From Pseudomonadota bacterium (lineage in GTDB: Bacteria; Pseudomonadota; Gammaproteobacteria; Steroidobacterales; Steroidobacteraceae), in contig JAEWAF010000108.1 in NCBI GenBank assembly GCA_023391815.1, positions 1-63,572 on the forward strand: a DNA stretch of 63,572 nt, in the 5' to 3' direction. Each line of letters starts with the position of its first letter. Position 1 is the first letter of the stretch. Of this stretch, positions 44,530 to 53,327 are shown in pieces. Position numbers and translations under genes: made by a program. The notes beneath the pieces are model-generated. The model saw only the letters and a list, made by a program, of their open reading frames with translations, was not told the DNA's origin and did not search any database.

Positions 44530-46497
44530 TCAGGCGCCGGCTTGAAAATCGACCAGAGGCACGCCTTCCTTCACCTGGTCGCCGGCTGCGCACAGATAGC
44601 TCACCAGCTTGCCCTTGCTGGGGGCGAATACGGTCAGCTCCATCTTCATCGCTTCCATCACCAACAGGGGCGCACCCTTCGCTACTTCCGCGCCGGGCTC
44701 CGAGAGCAGGGCGATGATTTTGCCCGGCATCGGCGCGGTGAGGCCGCCCTGGGTTTCTTCTGTCTCGCCTGCGTGCACCAGCGGATCGACATAGGTGAGG
44801 ACGTACTGTTGACCGCGCAGGAACACATGCATTTGCTCGCCGGCTTTCACAGCGGCGGTGTTGATGTGACGTTGACCGATGGTGATGCGCAGATCGGAAT
44901 CGGACGTACGTTGCACGCGGGCAGGTTCGTCACCGATGAGATAGCCGGAAGGCGTATATCGGAACGAAACAGTCGCGGTCTGTTCGCCGGCGGAGAACTG
45001 TAACGTACGAGTCTGCGAACCGTTGATCCGCCACCCGTCCGCGACGCTCCACGGAGAATTCGACTGCGCCGCTTCTTCGCGCTCGACGGCCAGCTGTGCA
45101 AGCGCGGCGACCTCGAAGATTTCCTTCGGTAGCTCGGATGCAGCAGGAATCAATGTAACCCGCTCGCGCTCGATGAGGCCGGTGTCGACGCGACCTTCGC
45201 GGAACGCAGGGTGACCGACGAGGCGCGACAGGAAATTCACGTTGTGTCCGACACCGACGATACGTGTATCCGCCAGCGCGCCGAGCATGCGCTCGATGGC
45301 CGCCTCGCGCGTGTGATCCCAAACGATCAGCTTGGCGATCATCGGATCGTAGTGAGGCGTGATCTCGTCGCCTTGCTCGACGCCGGTATCGAGTCGGACG
45401 TGGGCGGAAGGCGCGGGCGTCTTGAAATAAGCGAGACGGCCGACCGAAGGCAGGAAGCCTTTCTCGGGCTCCTCGGCGTAAATGCGCACCTCGATGGAAT
45501 GTCCATGCAGCGGCACCTGCTCCTGGGTCAGCGGCAGATCCTCGCCAGCGGCGATGCGCAGCTGCCATTCGACGAGGTCCAGACCGGTGATCATCTCGGT
45601 GACCGGATGCTCCACCTGCAGGCGCGTATTCATTTCCATGAAATAGAAATTGCCCTGCGAGTCCGCGATGAACTCGACGGTGCCGGCGCCGACATAACCG
45701 ACGGCGCGCGCGGCATCGCAAGCGGCTTTGCCCATCGCTGCGCGCTGATCGGGCTTCACGCTCGGGGCAGGGGCCTCTTCAACGACCTTCTGATGTCGGC
45801 GCTGGGCCGAGCAATCGCGCTCGTTGAGGCTGATCGTGTTGCCGGCCTTGTCCGCGAACACCTGGATCTCGATGTGACGCGGCTGCTGCAGATATTTTTC
45901 GATCAGAACGTTGTCGTCGCCGAATGACGTACGGGCTTCGCGCTGACACGAAGCGAGCGCGGCAGCGAATTCACTCGGTGCATTGACGACGCGCATGCCT
46001 TTGCCACCGCCGCCGGCCGACGCCTTGATGAGCACGGGATAGCCAATGCGATCCGCTTCCCGTTGCAACAACGCCGGATCCTGATCGGCGCCGTGATAGC
46101 CGGGCACGAGCGGCACGTTAGCTTGTTGCATGAGCGCCTTGGCCGCGGACTTCAAGCCCATCGCGCGGATGCTCTTCACGGGCGGACCGATGAACACGAT
46201 GCCGTTCTCATCGCACGCGTGCGCGAAACTTTCGTTCTCGGACAGGAAGCCGTAACCGGGATGCACGGCCTGCGCACCGGATTGTTTGCAAACTTCGATG
46301 ATGCGATCGATGCGCAGATAGCTCTCGCGCGAGGCCGCCGGACCGACGCAATAAGCCTCGTCCGCCAGACGCACGTGACGTGTGCCGGCATCGGCCTCGG
46401 AATAGACAGCGACAGTGCGAATGCCGAGCTTGCGACAGGTGGCGATGACCCGGCATGCGATTTCGCCACGATTGGCGATCAGGATTTTTGTGAACAT
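44530..46497 (-). CDS. Acyl-CoA carboxylase biotin carboxylase/carrier subunit (MccA/LiuD-like)
   Basis: A 655-residue alpha subunit. The biotin carboxylase domain has IANRGEIACRV, KASAGGGGKGMRVV (ATP loop), HIEIQVFADK and FIADSQGNFYFMEMNTRLQV. The C-terminal biotinyl domain has VMEAMKMELT, with Lys as biotin site. An MCC/PCC-type middle domain (BT-like) separates them. With the adjacent carboxyltransferase it forms an alpha6beta6-type carboxylase, probably for 3-methylcrotonyl-CoA (leucine breakdown) or a related branched acyl-CoA. It lies 14 bases after the beta subunit in the same operon, divergent from a TetR gene. Substrate choice by homology only. Confidence 0.9.
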   Translation of the reverse strand: MFTKILIANRGEIACRVIATCRKLGIRTVAVYSEADAGTRHVRLADEAYCVGPAASRESYLRIDRIIEVCKQSGAQAVHPGYGFLSENESFAHACDENGIVFIGPPVKSIRAMGLKSAAKALMQQANVPLVPGYHGADQDPALLQREADRIGYPVLIKASAGGGGKGMRVVNAPSEFAAALASCQREARTSFGDDNVLIEKYLQQPRHIEIQVFADKAGNTISLNERDCSAQRRHQKVVEEAPAPSVKPDQRAAMGKAACDAARAVGYVGAGTVEFIADSQGNFYFMEMNTRLQVEHPVTEMITGLDLVEWQLRIAAGEDLPLTQEQVPLHGHSIEVRIYAEEPEKGFLPSVGRLAYFKTPAPSAHVRLDTGVEQGDEITPHYDPMIAKLIVWDHTREAAIERMLGALADTRIVGVGHNVNFLSRLVGHPAFREGRVDTGLIERERVTLIPAASELPKEIFEVAALAQLAVEREEAAQSNSPWSVADGWRINGSQTRTLQFSAGEQTATVSFRYTPSGYLIGDEPARVQRTSDSDLRITIGQRHINTAAVKAGEQMHVFLRGQQYVLTYVDPLVHAGETEETQGGLTAPMPGKIIALLSEPGAEVAKGAPLLVMEAMKMELTVFAPSKGKLVSYLCAAGDQVKEGVPLVDFQAGA

Positions 46498-46511
46498 GGT
46501 TTTTTCAATCC

Positions 46512-48116
46512 TTACATGCGGAACACGCCGAAGCGGGTGTCGCCGACTGGAGCATTGGCCGCGGCGGCGAGGCCAAGCCCCAAGGTGCGCCGGGTTTGTG
46601 CCGGATCGATGATGCCGTCGTCCCAAAGACGCGCCGTGGCGTAATAAGCACTGCCTTGCGTTTCGAACTGCGCTTTGGTCGGTGCCTTGAACGCTTCTTC
46701 CTCGGCCGCGCTCCACTGCTTGCCCTGAGCTTCGAGCGCGTCTCGACGCACGGTCGCGAGCACGTTCGCGGCCTGCTCACCGCCCATCACGGAGATCTTC
46801 GAGTTCGGCCAGGTCCACAGGAACCGGGGCGAGTAGGCGCGACCACACATGCCGTAATTGCCGGCGCCGTAAGAACCGCCGATCAATACGGTGAACTTCG
46901 GCACTTGGGCCGTCGCGACCGCCGTCACCATTTTCGCGCCGTGACGAGCGATGCCTTCGTTCTCGTATTTGCGGCCGACCATGAAGCCCGTGATGTTCTG
47001 CAAGAACACCAGCGGGATGCGGCGCTGACAGCACAGCTCGATGAAGTGCGCGGCCTTCTGCGCCGATTCGGAGAACAGCACGCCGTTGTTCGCAATGATG
47101 CCGACGGGATAGCCGTACACATGCGAGAACCCGGTCACGAGCGTGTTGCCGAAGCGCGCTTTGAATTCGTCGAAGCGGGAGCCGTCGACGATGCGGGCGA
47201 TGACTTCGCGCACGTCGAAAGGCTTGCGAGTATCGGCGGGGATGACGCCGTAGAGCTCTTCGGGATCGTACAGGGGCTCTTCGATCGCTTGCGGCTGAAA
47301 GGCCGTTTCGCGAGGACCGAGGTTGCCGACGATGCGGCGAACGATCGCCAGCGCGTGATGATCGTTCTCGGCGAGATGATCCGCGACGCCGGAAATACGA
47401 GTGTGCACGTCGCCGCCACCGAGGTCTTCGGCGCTGACGACTTCACCCGTCGCCGCTTTCACCAGCGGCGGGCCGCCGAGGAAGATGGTGCCTTGATTGC
47501 GAACGATCACCGCTTCGTCGCTCATCGCCGGCACATACGCGCCGCCGGCGGTGCACGAGCCCATCACGCACGCGATCTGCGGAATGCCCATTGCAGACAT
47601 GTTCGCCTGGTTGAAGAAGATGCGGCCGAAATGTTCCTTGTCCGGGAACACTTCGTCCTGCATGGGCAGGAACGCGCCGCCGGAGTCGACCAGATACACG
47701 CAGGGCAGGCGGTTCTCACGCGCGATCTCTTGCGCGCGCAAATGTTTCTTGATGGTGATCGGGTAGTAGGTGCCGCCCTTGACGGTCGCGTCGTTGCCGA
47801 CGATGACGCACTCCCGGCCATTGATTCGACCGATGCCGGCGACGGCGCCGGAGCTCGCGACTTCGCCGCCATACATCCCGAACGCGGCGAGCGCCGACAA
47901 TTCGAGAAAGGGTGTGCCGGGATCGAGCAGCAGATCGATACGATCGCGCACCAGGAGCTTGCCGCGAGAGGTGTGCTTCTGGCGGGCGCTTTCGGAGCCA
48001 CCCAACGCCGCGGTGGCGGTCCGATCCCGCAATTCGTCGACGAGCGCGCGCAGGGCCGCGCTATTGGTGCGGTATTCGTCGCTGCTGGTTCGCAACTTGG
48101 AAGTAATGACGTTCAT
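46512..48116 (-). CDS. Acyl-CoA carboxylase beta subunit (methylcrotonyl-CoA carboxylase-like carboxyltransferase)
   Basis: A 534-residue carboxyltransferase with both crotonase-fold halves. N-half: RGKLLVRDRIDLLLDPGTPF, YLVDSGGAFLPMQDEVFPD and VMGSCTAGGAYVPAMSDEAV. C-half: FVQDITGFMVG-type NITGFMVGRKYENEGIA and IGGSYGAGNYGMCGRAYSPR. The last stretch, with GNYGMCGRAY, is typical of methylcrotonyl-CoA carboxylase (MccB/LiuB) rather than propionyl-CoA carboxylase. ATG 48116 has AGGGG 6 bases upstream. Isovaleryl-CoA dehydrogenase and the other leucine-degradation genes are not in the window. Confidence 0.92.
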   Translation of the reverse strand: MNVITSKLRTSSDEYRTNSAALRALVDELRDRTATAALGGSESARQKHTSRGKLLVRDRIDLLLDPGTPFLELSALAAFGMYGGEVASSGAVAGIGRINGRECVIVGNDATVKGGTYYPITIKKHLRAQEIARENRLPCVYLVDSGGAFLPMQDEVFPDKEHFGRIFFNQANMSAMGIPQIACVMGSCTAGGAYVPAMSDEAVIVRNQGTIFLGGPPLVKAATGEVVSAEDLGGGDVHTRISGVADHLAENDHHALAIVRRIVGNLGPRETAFQPQAIEEPLYDPEELYGVIPADTRKPFDVREVIARIVDGSRFDEFKARFGNTLVTGFSHVYGYPVGIIANNGVLFSESAQKAAHFIELCCQRRIPLVFLQNITGFMVGRKYENEGIARHGAKMVTAVATAQVPKFTVLIGGSYGAGNYGMCGRAYSPRFLWTWPNSKISVMGGEQAANVLATVRRDALEAQGKQWSAAEEEAFKAPTKAQFETQGSAYYATARLWDDGIIDPAQTRRTLGLGLAAAANAPVGDTRFGVFRM

Positions 48117-48181
48117 GAAACCCCTGTCTGGCCGCGGGATCCGCTTCAAGCCCGGCCGCATTGTAGGAGGGGCGAGCCAAG

Positions 48182-48220
48182 AAGTGAATGGCGATTCACA
48201 AAAAAAATCGGGATTCACTT
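48182..48220. promoter_or_regulatory. TetR operator half-sites in the mccB-tetR divergent promoter
   Basis: Three copies of GTGAAT/ATTCAC lie between the carboxylase start (48116) and tetR (48239). GTGAAT-GGCG-ATTCAC is a perfect 6-bp inverted repeat at 48184-48199. AAGTGAAT (48182-48189) pairs with ATTCACTT (48213-48220) as an 8-bp inverted repeat across an A8 run. TetR proteins bind such palindromes, often in pairs, so this is the likely site for the adjacent regulator. Confidence 0.65.
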
Positions 48221-48238
48221 CATGCTAGGATGGGCGCC

Positions 48239-48850
48239 ATGAGCTACAAGCGATCCTTCCTGATGGAGGAGCGGCTGGCCGACAACCGCCAGCGCATCCT
48301 CAAGGCGGCGCGCGCCCTGGTCGCGGAGGGCGGGTTCAATGGTGCGTCGATCGCGGCCGTGGCCGCCAGCGCCGGGTTGTCCGCCGGGGCCATCTATCGT
48401 TACTTCCCCTCCAAGTCGGCGCTCTTCGTCGAAGTGCTGACCAGCGCCATCGATCATGAGATCGCCATTCTGCAGCAGATCGTGGAGGGCGAGGGCGATG
48501 TGACGGCGCGGTTGCGGGCCTGCGTGGAATCGTTTGCGAATCGCGCGCTCGAAGGGCCATACCTGGCCTATGCGTTCATCGCCGAGCCGGCCGAACAGGA
48601 GGTCGACGAGGCGCGTTTGCTGGGCCGAATTCGCTTTGGCGAAGTATTCAAATCGTTGCTGATCGAGGGCATCGAGAAGGGCGAGTTCCCGGAGCAATCC
48701 ATCGATATCGGCGCGGCTTGCATCGTCGGCGCATTCACCGAAGCATTGATCCGGCCGATCGCGCCCCGAGCCAAGCGCGACGGCCGGGCGGAACTGGTCG
48801 GGGGCATCGTGGCGTTTTGTTTGCGGGCCGTCGGTGCAAAGATTCCCTGA
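48239..48850 (+). CDS. TetR-family transcriptional regulator
   Basis: A 203-residue regulator starting at 48239 (MSYKRSFLMEERLADNRQRI). The helix-turn-helix spans about residues 15-60: ILKAARALVAEGGFNGASIA and AGLSAGAIYRYFPSKSALFV, the classic TetR recognition helix. The C-terminal domain has no recognised ligand motif. It is divergent from the acyl-CoA carboxylase genes with clear inverted half-sites between, so it probably represses them and itself, with an acyl-CoA or its acid as inducer. The stop overlaps yjbQ (TGATG). Confidence 0.93.
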   Translation: MSYKRSFLMEERLADNRQRILKAARALVAEGGFNGASIAAVAASAGLSAGAIYRYFPSKSALFVEVLTSAIDHEIAILQQIVEGEGDVTARLRACVESFANRALEGPYLAYAFIAEPAEQEVDEARLLGRIRFGEVFKSLLIEGIEKGEFPEQSIDIGAACIVGAFTEALIRPIAPRAKRDGRAELVGGIVAFCLRAVGAKIP

Positions 48851-49269
48851 TGCGTCAGTTCACTCACACGCTTTCGATTCGCACCACCCGGCGCGGGCTG
48901 GTCGAGATCACGCGCGAGGTCCGTGATTGGGTGGCGGCCCAACGAGTCACGACCGGCTTGCTCACGGTCTTTTGCAAGCACACTTCGGCGTCGTTGTTGA
49001 TCCAGGAGAATGCCGCGCGGGAAGTACGCACCGATCTCGAAGCCTTCTTCGAGCAGATCGCGCCGGAGGATCCGGGCCGTTACGCGCATGACGATGAAGG
49101 GCCCGACGACATGCCGGCTCATCTGCGCACGGCATTGACCCAGGTGCAGTTATCCATCCCGGTGCTCGATGGCGAGCCGGCGCTCGGGACCTGGCAGGGC
49201 ATCTACCTGTTCGAGCACCGTCAACGGCCGCATGAGCGCGACATCGTTCTGCATCTGTCGGGCCAGTAG
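48850..49269 (+). CDS. yjbQ: YjbQ family protein (UPF0047; secondary thiamine-phosphate synthase-like)
   Basis: A 139-residue member of the YjbQ/UPF0047 family. Motifs seen are GLLTVFCKHTSASLLIQENA, HDDEGPDDMPAHLRTALTQV and TWQGIYLFEHR. The family has weak thiamine-phosphate synthase activity in vitro, but its real role is unclear. The start overlaps the TetR stop (TGATG), so it is coupled to tetR rather than to the thiamine operon at 53 kb. The His and Asp clusters are intact. Confidence 0.9.
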   Translation: MRQFTHTLSIRTTRRGLVEITREVRDWVAAQRVTTGLLTVFCKHTSASLLIQENAAREVRTDLEAFFEQIAPEDPGRYAHDDEGPDDMPAHLRTALTQVQLSIPVLDGEPALGTWQGIYLFEHRQRPHERDIVLHLSGQ

Positions 49270-49395
49270 TGCCTGGCCATTCGCGACGAAAAGTATCGAT
49301 CTTGTTAGGGACGTGGCGTCGCGAACTCCTTACACTGTGACCCACGCCGTACCGGACAGTGCCGTCCGGTGCGTTTTCCTGCCGGGAGCATCCCT

Positions 49396-50625
49396 TTGAA
49401 TTCTTCGGCCGAGGCTCGCGATCCTGCCAGTTGGCGGGACGAGACCGCTTTCCCCGTCATCATCGCGATCAGTTTCTGCCATCTGTTGAACGACACGATG
49501 CAGTCGCTGTTGCAGGGCTCGTATCCCGCGCTCAAGGCGAGCCACCATCTGACCTTCGCGGAGCTGGGCTGGATTTCGCTGGCGTATCAGCTGACCGCAT
49601 CGATGCTTCAGCCCGTCGTCGGTTACGTCGCTGATCGCCGCCCCGCACCGTTTTCGTTGCCGATGGGCACCTTGTTCACGGCGTTGGGACTGTTGGTGAT
49701 TTCATTGGCGGGCAACTTCGAATGGCTGTTGCTCGGCGCGACGCTCCTCGGCATGGGGTCGTCCGTGTTTCATCCGGAGGCGTCACGTGTGGCGCGCATG
49801 GCGGCGGGTGGTCGGCACTCGCTCGCGCAATCGTTGTTCCAATTGGGCGGCAACGCAGGTCAGGCGATCGGTCCTTTGTTCGCGGCGCTGGTCGTCGTGC
49901 GATGGGGGCAGTCGGGTCTCGGTGCGTTTGCGCTGGTGACGCTGGTGTCGACCGCCATCCTTTGGAACGTGGGCGTCTGGTACAAGAATCACGGCCTGCC
50001 TCGGTTGCGACGAGCACATGCGCCCCGCAAGGAGCAGTCACCGATTCCTCGAGCGACCGTCGTGCGCGGCATGGCGATCCTGCTGCTGCTGATCTTTTCC
50101 AAGTACGTCTACATGTCCAGCCTGGCCAACTACTACACGTTCTATCTGATCGAGCGTTTCCATATGGGCGTGGTCGAGGCACAGCTGCATTTGTTCCTGT
50201 TCCTCGGCTCCGTGGCCGTGGGTACGCTGCTCGGCGGCTATTTCGGCGATCGCTTCAGCCGCAGGGCGGTGATTCGCTTCTCCGTGCTCGGGGCGTTGCC
50301 GTTCACGCTGATGCTGCCGTTCGTGAGCCTGGCGTGGACCGAAGTGCTGACCGTGGTCATCGGCCTGACGATCGCGTCGGCGTTTCCAGCGATCGTCGTG
50401 TTCGCGCAGGAACTGATGCCGACCCGGGTCGGCATGGTGTCGGGCCTGATGTTTGGTTTTTCGTTCGGTGTCGGCGGCGTGGCTGCCGCGTCGTTCGGAC
50501 ATCTTGCGGACGTCTACGGCATCGCGCTGGTCTACAAGATCGGCGCGTTCCTGCCGGTGCTCGGCGTGCTGGCGATCTGGCTGCCGGACTTGAAGCGGGT
50601 GAGAGCCGCCGATCAGGCCACGTGA
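49396..50625 (+). CDS. fsr: MFS transporter, fosmidomycin-resistance (Fsr) family
   Basis: A 409-residue, 12-helix exporter. ISFCHLLNDTMQSLLQGSYP and GMGSSVFHPEASRVARMAAG are hallmarks of the Fsr family, as is GGNAGQAIGPLFAALVV. Such pumps export fosmidomycin and other compounds; natural substrates are often unknown. TTG 49396 (LNSSAEARD) with GGGAG 7 bases upstream fits better than GTG 49369, which has no ribosome binding site. Its end overlaps the convergent HD-GYP gene by 13 bases. Confidence 0.9.
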   Translation: MNSSAEARDPASWRDETAFPVIIAISFCHLLNDTMQSLLQGSYPALKASHHLTFAELGWISLAYQLTASMLQPVVGYVADRRPAPFSLPMGTLFTALGLLVISLAGNFEWLLLGATLLGMGSSVFHPEASRVARMAAGGRHSLAQSLFQLGGNAGQAIGPLFAALVVVRWGQSGLGAFALVTLVSTAILWNVGVWYKNHGLPRLRRAHAPRKEQSPIPRATVVRGMAILLLLIFSKYVYMSSLANYYTFYLIERFHMGVVEAQLHLFLFLGSVAVGTLLGGYFGDRFSRRAVIRFSVLGALPFTLMLPFVSLAWTEVLTVVIGLTIASAFPAIVVFAQELMPTRVGMVSGLMFGFSFGVGGVAAASFGHLADVYGIALVYKIGAFLPVLGVLAIWLPDLKRVRAADQAT

Positions 50626-51815
50626 GTGGCCCACAGGTCGTTGAGGTAGCCGAAGCTCCAGTTCTCGGGCGGCTCGCGCGCCACGATCTTGTCGGTGACG
50701 TGCGATTCCATCAGATCCACCAGCTTGGGCTCGAACGGCATGCCCGACTTGGTGGAGAAGAACAACTTCACCTTCGGCGCGGTGAGCTTGGCGGGATTCT
50801 GTTCCACGACCACGCCCAGCTTGCCGGAAGCCATGCGCACCAGCGAGCCGACCGGATAGATGCCGATGGTCTTGATGAACGTCTGCAACACCATCGAATC
50901 GAAGTGACCTTCCCACGACGCCATGCGCGCGACCGACTCGGCCGGGTCCCAGCCTGCCTTGTACGGACGGTCTGAAGTGACGGCGTCGTAAACGTCGCAG
51001 ACCGCGCTCATGCGCGCGATCAACGAAATTTTGTCGGCCGGCAGAGCGTCGGGATAGCCCTTGCCGTCGATGCGCTCGTGATGATGACGGGCCACATCGA
51101 GCACGCGCTCGTTGCTCACGCCGCTTTCCAACAGCATCTCGTGACCGCGCACCGGATGCGATTTGATGATGGTGAACTCTTCGTCGGTGAGCTTGCCCGG
51201 CTTGTTGATGATGTCCTGAGGCATCACCGCCTTGCCTAGATCGTGCAGCAGACCGGCCATGCCGGCGTCGCGCAGCGTAGGCTCATCGAGACCGAGTTGT
51301 TTGCCGAGCGAAACCATCAACGCGCACACCGACACGGAGTGCATGTATGTGTATTCGTCGGCCGTCTTCAAACGACACAGGCTGATGAGTGCGTGAGCGT
51401 TGCTGTCGACGGAGTCGACGATGTCGTTCACCAGCGGCGCGCACTCGCTCGTGTTGACGGCGTTGCCCATGCGAGCTTCCGCGAACAGCGAGTTGACGGC
51501 TTCCTTGGAACGTTTCAACACGCTGGCGGCGTTGTGCAACTCGTCGCCCATCGAACGACGCACCCTCGGTTTCGGCGCCGGCGGAGGCGTTGCGGCCACT
51601 TCGATGATCGGGCTCTCAGCCTTGGGGCGTGCCACGTCCAGACCTTTGGACGTGTCGATCCAGCACTCGGCCAGGCCGGATCCTTTCAGCCGGGCAAGCG
51701 CGTCCGCATCGACCGGGAAACGGGTCTTCCAGAACGAATGTTTGAGCCACGGTCCCTCGACCGAAGCCACGAACATCCCGGTTCGAACTTCAGAGATGGC
51801 GATTTTTTTCAGCAT
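50613..51815 (-). CDS. HD-GYP domain phosphodiesterase with DUF3391 N-terminus
   Basis: A 400-residue protein. The N-terminal DUF3391 region (about 1-95: MLKKIAISEVRTGMFVASVE, RFPVDADALARLKGSG) precedes an HD-GYP domain. That domain carries HSVSVCALMVSLGKQLGL, the HD pair in LLHDLGKAVMP, ESG..., HHHERIDGKGYPDALPADK (GYP) and SAVCDVYDAVTSDRPYK. HD-GYP enzymes hydrolyse cyclic di-GMP, so it likely lowers c-di-GMP. Metal-binding His and Asp residues are present. ATG 51815 is preferred over 51872. It overlaps the convergent fsr gene by 13 bases. Confidence 0.93.
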   Translation of the reverse strand: MLKKIAISEVRTGMFVASVEGPWLKHSFWKTRFPVDADALARLKGSGLAECWIDTSKGLDVARPKAESPIIEVAATPPPAPKPRVRRSMGDELHNAASVLKRSKEAVNSLFAEARMGNAVNTSECAPLVNDIVDSVDSNAHALISLCRLKTADEYTYMHSVSVCALMVSLGKQLGLDEPTLRDAGMAGLLHDLGKAVMPQDIINKPGKLTDEEFTIIKSHPVRGHEMLLESGVSNERVLDVARHHHERIDGKGYPDALPADKISLIARMSAVCDVYDAVTSDRPYKAGWDPAESVARMASWEGHFDSMVLQTFIKTIGIYPVGSLVRMASGKLGVVVEQNPAKLTAPKVKLFFSTKSGMPFEPKLVDLMESHVTDKIVAREPPENWSFGYLNDLWATHVA

Positions 51816-52072
51816 GGCGTTGAGCGGTTGACAAAGCTCACTGCGCGTAATCCGTCGTCTGTGGCCCTGCATCGGCAGGCACGGCTGAAAAATTACGGTG
51901 ACCCCGTAGCGGATTATGAGAGGTCCGTCGCAAAGCGGACTCGGCGGCGGGAGTCATGCGAGCCCGGTTTCGCGGATTCAGGGGATTCCTGAGCGCGGCC
52001 ATCGGGAGAATCGATGCTCAGCGTAGCGGGACGATTCTCACCACGGCGACCCGAACAGTGTGAGATAGCCGC

Positions 52073-52652
52073 TCAGCGCACCCAATAGGGTACGTACCTC
52101 GCATACTTATTGCCTTGACCTTCGTCGGCAGGAACGATCCGACCAGCCTTTTTTGAATCGCTGATGACGGTGGAAGCGGCCTGGTACTCAGTCGAACTCA
52201 GCTTGAAACGAGCCCGAAGCGTCGTATTGGTCATGTAATCGTGCCTGAGCCACCGGACGACGCAGTGGCAAAAGCATGCCCAGATCTTGTCGATCGTAGG
52301 ATGGCTCGATCGTGATGATCGAGAAACGCAGGCCGTCTTCCTCGAAGTCGAGGAACTCGATCATCAGCCGCGGCTCCAGCATGCGCGTCAACCAATTCTG
52401 AAAGTTCTCACCTCCTTTGGTCATTTCAGTCAGTCGAACGGCGGTGCCGACCTTCTTCTTGCTGCCGTTCTCGATGCCGAACACGATGAACGCGCGTTCC
52501 TTGCCAGCCAATATGGCGCCGTTCGCGCATGCCGACACGCACCGGCCGATCATCTCGGGATCGCTGTTGTTTTGTTTGAACTCCAGCCATGCGCTTTCGG
52601 CACGCTCCGCGATCAGGCGTGCAAGCAGGGCATGGGTGTTCTTGATGGGCAT
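52073..52652 (-). pseudogene. Decayed AlbA_2/AAA_4-type (Schlafen-like) DNA-binding ATPase gene
   Basis: The 154-residue frame 52188-52652 begins with a good AlbA_2 domain: LIAERAESAWLEFKQNNSDP, GIENGSKKKVGTAVRLT and LRFSIITIEPSYDRQ. It then leaves the family and stops. In another minus-strand frame (about 52252-52073) the end of the same family is readable: WLRHDYMTNTTLRARFKL followed by ARYVPYWVR and a stop, the conserved C-terminal wHTH tail. The middle (ATPase part, roughly 250 residues in intact members) is missing, and the two parts are out of frame. So this is a deletion plus frameshift relic. ATP-binding proteins of this type include mobile-element and defence-associated regulators. 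Confidence 0.75.
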
Positions 52653-53159
52653 GGTTCGGACGAGCGGTTCTTATATCCCCCTCATATCAGGATCGGGGAG
52701 AGATATGTGTCCGATTACGTGAATGGTTGGAATGTGCCGCTGGTAAATCAAGTACTTACATGGACTGCTCGGGCGCTGTCTTTATCCCCCTCATGTCCGG
52801 TTTGGACGCGGGCGGTTTTCTCGCGACGCAGCACTTGGCGCATCTCAGTGCGAGCTTTCAAGTGTGATCAAAAGTGACGTTTGCGATGTTTGTTAGGGAT
52901 CTTGCTCCGTTGTCGGCTTGGATGAACCACGTTCGTCTGCGGATTGAGGAGTGCCCTTTGCATACTCGATGTCACATTTTCTTTTTTGACCGCTCCTGTC
53001 GCGATCCTGTTGGCGACTGCGTCGAGGTGAGTGTTCCCATTCTCGGCATCGATAGCGAAGTCCACTGGCACGCTCGCGTTCGACAAGGCTCAGCCGCGCT
53101 GAACGAGCTTGATGAGTGCGGCTTGACGCGCCTCGCTCGCAAAGAGTAACGTCGCGCTC
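52653..53159. other. Gene-poor intergenic region with a 12-bp direct repeat
   Basis: No gene is convincing in these 507 bases. Local frames (for example one from 52874 to 53149) show AT-rich third codon positions unlike the neighbours and no family match. A 12-base direct repeat, TATCCCCCTCAT, occurs at 52674-52685 and 52783-52794, the second just upstream of GTCCGG. The stretch adjoins the decayed AlbA_2 gene and may be the remains of an insertion. The thiC promoter should lie in its right-hand end. Confidence 0.5.
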
Positions 53160-53262
53160 GCTAGGGGAGTCCCTATAGGGGCTGAGAGGTCATTGGCGCT
53201 CGTGCGCGATATGGCGACCCTTACACCTGATCCAGTTCATGCTGGCGTAGGAAAGTCCAAGC
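53160..53262 (+). ncRNA. TPP riboswitch (THI element)
   Basis: The thi-box landmarks occur in order: GGGGAGTCC (53164-53172), GGGGCTGAGAGG (53178-53189, the TPP pyrimidine-binding arm), GACCCTTACACCTGATCC (53216-53232, the pyrophosphate arm side) and GCTGGCGTAGGAAAGTCC (53241-53258). This matches the conserved core of the thiamine pyrophosphate riboswitch. It lies 85-187 bases upstream of thiC and controls the thiamine operon in response to TPP. Confidence 0.95.
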
Positions 53263-53327
53263 GCGGAGCGATATTGTCTTTGATGACGTCGCGGGCCCGC
53301 GTGCTTTGTACTCACGGCGGCGCTGGA

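Noticed and set aside
46596..48242. Plus-strand frame of 548 residues over the carboxyltransferase gene
   Set aside because: Antisense artefact; the sense strand has intact carboxyltransferase motifs.
52006..52039. Hairpin GAGAATCG...CGATTCTC upstream of the HD-GYP gene
   Set aside because: The 8-bp stem has an 18-base loop and no T run, so neither a terminator nor a named RNA can be supported.
52874..53149. Possible 91-residue gene upstream of the TPP riboswitch
   Set aside because: No ribosome binding site, AT-rich third codon positions unlike the neighbours, and no family resemblance. The opposite-strand frame is no better.
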